Assembly (NCBI RefSeq): GCF_021869535.1
Contig: NW_026262690.1
Coordinates: 68,255,995-68,319,994 of the forward strand
Direction of reading: 5' to 3'
Origin: Mytilus californianus
Lineage: Eukaryota; Mollusca; Bivalvia; Mytilida; Mytilidae
DNA: 64,000 bases
The position numbers and the translations under genes are program-made. This document shows, piece by piece, positions 61,201 through 64,000 of this stretch. Within the stretch, counting starts at the first letter, position 1; the number at the start of each line of letters is the position of its first letter. Below the pieces are notes generated by a model, which did not search any database, was not told the origin of the DNA, and was given only the letters and a program-made list of their open reading frames with translations.

Positions 61201-62534
61201 AGCATCATCACTGATAAATGAATTAATCTAAACAAGAAGCTGAAGCTTGCTACTAACAAACACTTTTATTGTGTTTTGGTTGGTCCTTTACCATAAAGAC
61301 AAATATTTCAATTCTTATCCAAATAATAGATTCATACAGATTTTTGCAACATATACAATTCACACTTTTTTCTCCTCAAAATTATCCCTATCAAATAACT
61401 ACAAATATGAAATTTTTTCTGAAAAAAGTGCATTCTTGTTGTCACAGATGTGCTCAAATCAAAGATGTTTATTTTTGTATACAATCAAATGAATGCTACA
61501 TAGTTTAAAACATAGAACATACCATGTGGTTCCATGAAGAATCTCCATTTATAAAACCTTAATCAAAGAAAAACAGGATATCCTATGATCACACCTATTA
61601 ACTTCAAATTTTTTTCAACTCTATGTTAGATTTTGTTTGATGAACATTAATTAACTTATAATTTATCACAATTAAAAATTCTCAACTGTCTAAATATAAA
61701 TGAAGTGACATACAATGAAATGGATGACATGTTTTGACAATCACCTCAAGATTCTCACATAATTAAAGTAAACTTAACATAAAACAAATTGTATTGATAA
61801 TTAGGAATTTTTTTTTGTCTTGAATTACAACCTTATATTTCATTGGAACCATTATCAGATAAGTTATTTCCTGTCAAAACAATACCTTTCTTGGTTTTTG
61901 ATGAAATAATCAACATACCTTTAATTGCATTTATAAATGCAAAGATCAGAATACAAAAAAAAAGGGTTTTTCATATTGAAGAAAAGGCAAAATAAGCCCT
62001 CCTATTTCAACTTTATATATTTTTTTTATTATTCCAAATAAACATTCAACAGAAGTGTTCTACAGTAATATTTAAGTCCTTAAAGTTTCATTTGATAACA
62101 AAATTACCCAAATATTTTACAATTTTTTAAAGGTACAGCTATATGGCAGAACCATTTTGTTTTAAATTTGTACTACTTTCTTCCAAACAGTATGTTCCTG
62201 TCTAAGATAAAGAGACTAAACATTTGCAACCTCTTTTTGAATTAGCTTTTATTCAAATCACTTTCGAGATACATTTAACATGTGACTCTTTTAAAAAAAA
62301 CCTGAATGTTAAAAAAAGAGCATCCATAAAATCTAGCATTAATTTTACATCTCAAGAGTAATCAACAACCTAATCAAATAATTATTTCAAATAATGGGAG
62401 ATAACTCTTATTTTCATACTTACCAGATATTCATTAGTTTTACATATTTTTGCACTGTCCTTAGAATAAAATAAAATCCTGTCTCCTGTACATATTTCAT
62501 TGAAGTTTTCCATTATACTGAATTTTCTTTTCAT
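28201..62534 (-). CDS. MCF2L: MCF2/MCF2L (Dbs)-like Rho guanine nucleotide exchange factor
   Basis: Sixteen shared exons (44398 down to 28201) join in phase to 750 residues, preceded by one of three candidate first exons (62534-62424, 56971-56909, 47519-47424). In shared numbering: residues 1-128 spectrin-like region, with the MCF2L-type NYAVDSIRPKCIELQRMCDQ motif; 189-243 Ser/Thr-rich linker; 244-434 DH domain, with LNELIETEKTYV in its first helix and AYLLKPVQRITKYQLLLK near its end; about 435-561 PH domain, with LMQGSFCVFTEHHRG, VGLTENVKGDKKRFELW and REEVYIIQ; 562-653 acidic/Ser-rich linker; 654-716 SH3; then tail to TGA. Relatives load GTP on RhoA/Cdc42-type GTPases at membranes and drive actin remodelling. 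No Sec14 domain is seen here, although full-length relatives have one. It could equally be called the single invertebrate ancestor of MCF2, MCF2L and MCF2L2. The family assignment is firm, the exact symbol less so. Confidence 0.9.
28290..30429 (-). other. intron of MCF2L-like gene
   Basis: About 2.1 kb of AT-rich intron between the SH3 exon and the last exon. Short frames inside (28704-28967, 30003-30317) are not bounded by splice sites that keep phase. Confidence 0.75.
30430..30634 (-). CDS. MCF2L: MCF2L-like gene, SH3 exon
   Basis: The acceptor is TTTTTTACTTCAG and the donor GTAAGT. The exon encodes a whole SH3 domain: ALGDF (in place of ALYDY), SELSFREGDLIEVL, the NGWWFAKH tryptophan pair, KEGWAPSNYLEPI. 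The ligand-binding aromatic residues (W-W, P and Y of PSNY) are present; the usual second Tyr of ALYDY is Phe. Confidence 0.93.
30850..31490. repeat. 160-bp tandem repeat, 4 copies, in intron
   Basis: The block AACTTGTCATGAT recurs at about 30891, 31053, 31213 and 31373, giving steps of 162, 160 and 160. Each unit also carries CAATATCTTCAA, GGAAAACTGAT and AAGGACCATAACTCTGC. The copies differ by scattered substitutions. A GATAGACAGACAGACAG microsatellite-like stretch and a CCCCTTTGACTTAGTCGGTA block close the array. I recognise it as a common bivalve repeat. Confidence 0.9.
31732..31933 (-). CDS. MCF2L: MCF2L-like gene, acidic/Ser-rich linker exon
   Basis: The acceptor is TTTTTTTATTTCAG and the donor GTAAGT. 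202 bases restore the frame after a two-base carry-over. It encodes SNLVDNWRNQHLLNN and then Ser/Pro/Glu-rich sequence (GVWSEEEYTSSNPDEESIGE). It is comparable to the acidic linker between PH and SH3 in MCF2L, where WSSAEEQINSS-type sequence is known. Confidence 0.85.
32300..32372 (-). CDS. MCF2L: MCF2L-like gene, short linker exon after PH
   Basis: The acceptor is ATTTTTCTTTGTAG and the donor GTAAGT. 73 bases, phase 1 to 2, encoding VTQKTLRQSQENLVSITDQE and TKYS. It is needed to keep the frame between the last PH exon and the acidic linker exon. Confidence 0.82.
32417..32785. mobile_element. foldback insertion with exon-like coding sequence, 14-bp direct repeats
   Basis: TAATATTACTTGTG occurs at 32417-32430 and again at 32772-32785, like a target-site duplication. 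The 341 bases between are built of one sequence in alternating orientation: 32431-32591 (minus), 32592-32689 (plus), 32690-32713 (minus, only about 22 bases) and 32714-32771 (plus). Both junctions are centred on the palindrome GGTCTACATGTAGACC. The first and longest unit reads on the minus strand as a protein-like frame (DVVVFVYHYFPEVLRQPQHT, then YPSLLLYQLVPLEGVGSLDA). The donor protein is not recognised. It lies in the intron between 32372 and 33043. Confidence 0.8.
33043..33121 (-). CDS. MCF2L: MCF2L-like gene, PH domain last-helix exon
   Basis: The acceptor is ATTTCATTTCAG and the donor GTAAGC. It encodes APNMNCKDMWVKEIKKVLMS and QFDKLK: the C-terminal amphipathic helix of the PH domain with its invariant Trp. 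Confidence 0.92.
33598..33690 (-). CDS. MCF2L: MCF2L-like gene, PH domain middle exon
   Basis: The acceptor is TATATTTCTAG and the donor GTTAGT. 31 codons in phase 0, with VGLTENVKGDKKRFELW and REEVYIIQ. This closely follows the MCF2L PH strand pattern that I know (VGITENVKGDAKKFEIW). Confidence 0.93.
33691..34349 (-). other. intron of MCF2L-like gene
   Basis: Ordinary AT-rich intron between two PH exons. Nothing else is seen. Confidence 0.8.
34350..34559 (-). CDS. MCF2L: MCF2L-like gene, DH-PH junction and first PH strands
   Basis: The acceptor is CCATTTTCAG and the donor GTAATA. 70 codons in phase 0: GNISDQGRLLMQGSFCVFTE then KDLRFKPMHRHVFLYEKSIL and LCKKKEE. The string RFKP-M-RH-FLYEK is the family's beta-3/beta-4 region. 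The exon joins DH to PH without a gap. Confidence 0.94.
34560..35065 (-). other. intron of MCF2L-like gene
   Basis: AT-rich intron, nothing else seen. Confidence 0.8.
35066..35194 (-). CDS. MCF2L: MCF2L-like gene, DH domain final helix exon
   Basis: The acceptor is TTTTATATTCAG and the donor GTAAGT. 43 codons: EMLRFTDHDKACETQLQEAL and then LAVVRYVNDSLHQVSIVNF, the last long DH helix. It follows directly on the QRITKYQLLLK motif of the previous exon. Confidence 0.93.
35479..35571 (-). CDS. MCF2L: MCF2L-like gene, DH CR3 exon
   Basis: The acceptor is GCTTCTCTACAG and the donor GTAAGT. 31 codons with LGAYLLKPVQRITKYQLLLK, the most conserved DH signature and part of the surface that binds the GTPase switch regions. 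The PVQRI and KY.LLLK residues expected for activity are present. Confidence 0.96.
35748..35843 (-). CDS. MCF2L: MCF2L-like gene, DH middle exon
   Basis: The acceptor is CTATTTCTTTTAG and the donor GTAAGT. 32 codons in phase 0: KEEFHLYSIYCQNKHRSEEL then RNTIGDQNPFFM. This matches the FxxYxxYCxN region of Dbl proteins. Confidence 0.93.
36217..36286 (-). CDS. MCF2L: MCF2L-like gene, DH exon (FLHELENC)
   Basis: The acceptor is AATCTTTTTCAG and the donor GTGAGT after AATAGG. 70 bases complete a split Asn codon and encode NVFLHELENCRDAPAKVGKC and FANR, as in NRIFLRELEN...VGRCF of MCF2. Confidence 0.92.
36750..36865 (-). CDS. MCF2L: MCF2L-like gene, DH exon (KKDVLFGNLEQIF)
   Basis: The acceptor is TTTTACTTTTTAG and the donor GTAAGT. 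116 bases, phase 0 to 2: GYFQQMDNPAFRNMIPDQLN then GKKDVLFGNLEQIFDFHR. NKKDVLFGN-type sequence is characteristic of MCF2/MCF2L. Confidence 0.94.
36866..37982 (-). other. intron of MCF2L-like gene
   Basis: About 1.1 kb of intron between the first two DH exons. The frames 36851-37081 (plus) and 37231-37470 (minus) have no supporting splice context. Confidence 0.8.
37983..38049 (-). CDS. MCF2L: MCF2L-like gene, first DH exon
   Basis: The acceptor is ATTTTATTTACAG and the donor GTATGA. 67 bases complete an Arg codon and encode HVLNELIETEKTYVAQLEDI and VQ. This is the start of the DH domain, including the E-T-E-x-x-Y-V motif (CR1) that contacts the GTPase. Confidence 0.94.
38050..39087 (-). other. 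intron of MCF2L-like gene
   Basis: About 1 kb of AT-rich intron, nothing else seen. Confidence 0.8.
39088..39254 (-). CDS. MCF2L: MCF2L-like gene, Ser/Thr-rich linker exon
   Basis: The acceptor is CTTTTATTTTCAG and the donor GTATGT. 167 bases, phase 0 to 2. It encodes 55 residues with SEKTRSSCSSMSTTVSSVSS just before the DH domain. It is probably flexible, and phosphorylation is possible. The exon begins GTAAGAACAG, which looks like a donor, but using the preceding CAG as acceptor keeps the frame. Confidence 0.85.
39255..40155 (-). other. intron of MCF2L-like gene
   Basis: About 0.9 kb of AT-rich intron, nothing else seen. Confidence 0.8.
40156..40335 (-). CDS. MCF2L: MCF2L-like gene, spectrin-end and Pro-rich exon
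   Basis: The acceptor is GTACTTTCTAG and the donor GTGTGT. 60 codons in phase 0: VAVQKVLKRIEDVTGMCAKR helix, then VHPAPTHPPPEPDPL, which is Pro-rich. It corresponds to KVFQKQASMEEVFHRRQASL and the following Pro-rich linker in the human family. Confidence 0.88.
40690..40985 (-). repeat. dispersed mussel repeat, CTCATTGGCAATCA family, inverted copy in intron
   Basis: On the plus strand ATATGATTGCCAATAAGACA, GGGCCTTCAACAATGAGAAA, AGTCGGCTTTACAAGGCCCC and ACCACTGAACTACAGGCTCC are the reverse complements of the family blocks seen at 15130-15645. Confidence 0.85.
41449..41640 (-). CDS. MCF2L: MCF2L-like gene, spectrin-like exon 2
   Basis: The acceptor is TTGAATTTCCAG and the donor GTAAAT. 64 codons in phase 0: ANKWCTKGVDILANRQPEQC then AESALKEIENFMASAKELKL. 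This matches the KWCDEGIYLLASQPVDKCQ segment of MCF2L. Confidence 0.92.
41895..42055. repeat. small dispersed element with inverted ends
   Basis: Begins near GGGCAGATCCAGAATTTTTA and ends near CCCCTGAATCCACCACTGG. The ends are loosely complementary (CAGATCCAGA versus CTGAATCCACCACTG). Similar 'GGATCCGCCACTGG'-ended sequences are frequent in invertebrate genomes. Exact limits are uncertain. Confidence 0.45.
43306..43411 (+). repeat. 27-bp tandem repeat, 4 copies
   Basis: The unit AATCTAGAATTAAATTGG plus (A/G)(C/G)TAAAATA is repeated about four times with one or two substitutions per copy (for example AATCTTGAATT in the third). There are no spacers. Confidence 0.88.
44207..44398 (-). CDS. MCF2L: MCF2L-like gene, spectrin-like exon 1 (first shared exon)
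   Basis: The acceptor is CTTTTTTTACAG and the donor GTAAGG. 64 codons in phase 0: KDLEQADRMRSTGENLIMDD, NYAVDSIRPKCIELQRMCDQ, YRQLVRQRREILQKSNDLQD. The second block is nearly the same as HYAVDSIRPKCQELRHLCDQ in human MCF2L. Because the acceptor is phase 0, it can accept any of the three phase-0 first exons, or an unseen upstream exon. Confidence 0.94.
44971..45144 (+). repeat. 29-bp tandem repeat, exactly 6 copies
   Basis: The unit (CATAATTCTTGATGATAACA plus GTCAACATT) is repeated six times over 174 bases with no visible difference between copies. It lies in an intron of the GEF gene, about 570 bases upstream of the first shared exon. It is not a CRISPR array: there are no spacers. Confidence 0.95.
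45145..47423 (-). other. intron of MCF2L-like gene, nothing else seen
   Basis: 2.3 kb of AT-rich sequence. Frames such as 46001-46207 (minus), 46654-46899 (plus) and 47052-47234 (plus) show no domain or splice support. Confidence 0.7.
47424..47519 (-). CDS. MCF2L: candidate alternative first exon C of MCF2L-like gene
   Basis: ATG at 47519, 32 codons (MNEEGEYVLLKWEGEKEEVH onward to FMSRLE) and then the donor GTGATG, phase 0. An in-frame TGA lies about 23 bases upstream, which supports a true start. The donor is weak. The residue mix is acidic and protein-like. It could instead be an internal exon, but no good acceptor precedes it. Confidence 0.55.
48425..48880. mobile_element. 454-bp inverted-repeat-ended element, copy 1
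   Basis: Begins GGCCAAAGACCACAATTAA and ends TTAATTGTGGTCTGTGGCC, a 19-base terminal inverted repeat with one mismatch. TA lies outside each end (aTA|GGCC and GGCC|TAa), consistent with a TA target duplication. It contains no transposase. It is almost identical to 50172-50627. The frames 48538-48786 and 48721-48933 are by-products. Confidence 0.8.
48881..50171. other. 1.29-kb spacer between two identical elements
   Basis: AT-rich and without an open frame of note. It starts TAAGAGGTGAAATTCAGG and ends GTTTAGACCCCTTATA. It may be ordinary intron or the internal part of a larger composite or terminal-repeat element. Confidence 0.5.
50172..50627. mobile_element. 454-bp inverted-repeat-ended element, copy 2
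   Basis: Same 454 bases as copy 1, offset by 1747. The only difference I found is TTAATGAAAC versus TTAATAAAAC near 50570. The left flank ends TA, but the right flank reads AGCACAAAAC, so the TA seen on both sides of copy 1 is absent here on the right. Confidence 0.8.
50628..56908 (-). other. large 5' intron of MCF2L-like gene, nothing else seen
   Basis: 6.3 kb of AT-rich sequence. I looked for conserved spectrin or Sec14 exons and found none. Listed frames (51597-51782, 53548-53775, 53903-54187, 54470-54688 minus; 52444-52632, 54768-55013 plus) are unsupported. Regulatory sequence for the two upstream first exons may lie here or upstream, but no motif is clear. Confidence 0.6.
56909..56971 (-). 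CDS. MCF2L: candidate alternative first exon B of MCF2L-like gene
   Basis: ATG at 56971, 21 codons (MPLYRRWRWSTSCMPNLYPS then Q) and the strong donor CAG|GTAAGA, phase 0. An in-frame TAA stands four codons upstream, so translation would start here. The basic/aromatic N-terminus differs from the other two first exons. Confidence 0.62.
56972..62423 (-). other. intron between first exons A and B, nothing else seen
   Basis: 5.4 kb of AT-rich intron with a partial dispersed repeat at 60470-60620. No exon is supported. Confidence 0.6.
60470..60620 (-). repeat. dispersed mussel repeat, CTCATTGGCAATCA family, partial inverted copy
   Basis: GGAGATGTGGTATGATTGCA, AATGAAACAACTATCTATCA and later ATAAACGGCCCTGTAAAGTT are diverged reverse complements of the family's end and middle. 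Confidence 0.75.
62424..62534 (-). CDS. MCF2L: candidate alternative first exon A of MCF2L-like gene
   Basis: ATG at 62534 after an in-frame TAA two codons upstream; a second in-frame ATG is at 62513. 37 (or 30) codons, MKRKFSIMENFNEICTGDRI then LFYSKDSAKICKTNEYL, to the strong donor CTG|GTAAGT, phase 0. Its joining to 44398 is inferred from phase and strand only. Confidence 0.58.
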
Positions 62535-64000
62535 ATCTTATATATTCCCACGATGTATGAGTCAAATCAGTTTCGTCACAGGTCTAACGAATTATAAGGT
62601 CTAGTTTGTAATTAGATAATGAGATTAAAATATTACTTTAAAAAAGTTTAATCCAATGGCACTTTACTTTCTGACTTTTGTTCTTGAAGGTCTGAATTAA
62701 TGGAACAACAAAAGAATTCTACAGATCAATTTGATCAACTGCATGTTGTTTGTTTCTAACACCACCCAAACAGTTTGGTTTATTTTGATCACACTCAATA
62801 CCTGCATAACAAATCCATGTTGTTTGACACTTATATAGACAAGTGTTTGTCAGGGCTTGTAGAAAATTATAGACAAAATTATTGATTAACAATCTATAGC
62901 AAGCAACTGACAATCATATCATGTAGAACAGATCAATTCAATTATGACTTTTATAATCAAGTTTATGAAAATTCAGTAACTGGCTTGCTACTGATCAGTC
63001 TCTATTCAATGATCAACAGCCGTAATGGCGTAATGGTTGTGTAATGGTCGTTTAACAATCCAGCACAGACAAAAAGCAGAACTGATGAACTGCAATAAAT
63101 AATTATCCCATAAACTGGATATTATATCCTATCCTCATAGAGCAATCACTAGAGTGTCAGAATTTTATCCCAAGATTCCAATATTTGTTTTCATGAAAAG
63201 GATTCCGCTAAAACTTTTCAAAGCGTAAAGTAACTTTGTCATAAAACACAAAATCAATCAATATCTTCTTTCTTTCAATATCAATCCCTGTAAAAATTGA
63301 TTTAGTCTGAAGCAGGTTTTCTTATTCAAATTCAATGTCAGTCTGAAGCAGCTAGTTTTTAGGTTCAGTCTGCAGGTATTCTTGATTAAATAAATTCAAC
63401 ATTGTTCAGAAAAGAAGAGAAAATGCCAATGTTTATCCTCTAATCTCATTGATGTCTTTAAATCATTCGGAAACAGATCAAAGATCATAATAAGTGCTCT
63501 TCTATCTACTCAATTTCCTACCATTTGATGAAGATTCACCTATCCTAAATGTTCAGGTGTAAATCCACTAATGAAAACAATAAAATAACGTTTTATGTCC
63601 AATTAGACTAATGATAACTCACTGACCCATTTGAGATAATCTAATTTTGGACAAAAAGTCCTCAGATAAAATTATCTCTGTGATAACAATTAGATATGGG
63701 TCAGAGTGGAAAACATCACAATTACTCAGATCTGTCTATATATACAAACTACTAAAATTTTGTTTGTTTTGAAAAAAATAATTCAACAACTCGATTTGCC
63801 ACTATGTTTCTATCTAGATTTAAAAGTATAACTTTATAGTAGAAAGTTGCTATTGTTCCTATTCAGACATATGACCTTGGCCATACATATTTATTTGTAT
63901 TGCTGATTCAAGAAAATGGGAAAGTGTTCAAATTTTATGAAAATATTTATTTTTTTTTAGCTTATTTAATTTTTTGCTTTATTTTATTTTAATTTCAGAA
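62535..64000. other. upstream of first exon A; no gene seen
   Basis: AT-rich. May contain the promoter of first exon A. The minus-strand frame 62719-62913 (64 codons, several Cys, NTCLYKCQTTWICYAGIECD) has a hydrophobic start but no other support, so it is not called a gene. Confidence 0.35.

Noticed and set aside
62719-62913. Cys-containing 64-codon minus-strand frame as a secreted peptide gene
   Set aside because: No splice sites, no recognisable Cys spacing of a known peptide family, and weak signal-peptide character; could arise by chance.
45000-64000. Sec14 (CRAL-TRIO) exons expected in a full-length Dbs
   Set aside because: Searched by eye on the minus strand; none seen. They may lie beyond the window or be absent from these isoforms.

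Overview
The window is eukaryotic nuclear DNA, AT-rich and intron-rich, almost certainly from a marine bivalve close to Mytilus. The basis is split genes with GT-AG introns together with several dispersed repeat families that I recognise from mussel genomes (for example the family carrying TGGTATGATTGCCAATGAGA and the family carrying CGTTTCGTCTACA). No bacterial, phage or plasmid organisation is present. All exons below were read by eye from splice sites, reading phase and protein similarity. No alignment or transcript data were available.

Three genes can be supported. (1) About 6.6-9.8 kb, plus strand: the 3' part of a CARD plus coiled-coil protein, with three exons and its 5' end not found. 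(2) About 12.5-18.3 kb, minus strand: a five-exon gene for a predicted secreted, cysteine-containing protein of about 295 residues that I cannot assign to a family. A decayed copy of its fourth exon and flanks lies at 21.9-22.8 kb. (3) About 28.2-62.5 kb, minus strand: a Dbl-family Rho guanine nucleotide exchange factor of the MCF2/MCF2L (Dbs) type. Sixteen shared coding exons encode a spectrin-like region, a Ser-rich linker, a DH domain, a PH domain, an acidic/Ser-rich linker, an SH3 domain and a short tail (750 residues). Three candidate alternative first exons (47.4, 56.9 and 62.5 kb) all end in phase 0 and would each join the same phase-0 acceptor at 44398. No Sec14 domain was found in the window. 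Either these are N-terminally short isoforms or a longer isoform starts beyond base 64000.

Layout: 1-6.5 kb has no gene that I can support, but holds a 605-bp terminal-inverted-repeat element and a 34-bp tandem array. 10-12.1 kb is intergenic with transposon debris. 18.3-26.7 kb is repeat-rich intergenic sequence containing the pseudo-exon, one isolated exon-like ORF and one unexplained 117-codon ORF. 26.8-28.2 kb is probable 3' UTR of the GEF gene. The introns of the GEF gene carry a 160-bp x4 tandem repeat, a foldback insertion holding exon-like coding sequence flanked by a 14-bp direct repeat, 27-bp and 29-bp tandem arrays, and two nearly identical 454-bp inverted-repeat-ended elements 1747 bp apart.

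The three genes show no sign of acting together. The CARD gene suggests death-fold/innate-immune signalling, the GEF suggests Rho-GTPase control of the cytoskeleton, and the middle gene is an orphan secreted protein. The most unusual items are the foldback concatemer with an embedded exon-like ORF (32.4-32.8 kb), the paired 454-bp elements (48.4-50.6 kb), the orphan secreted gene with its frameshifted duplicate exon, and the three phase-matched first exons of the GEF.
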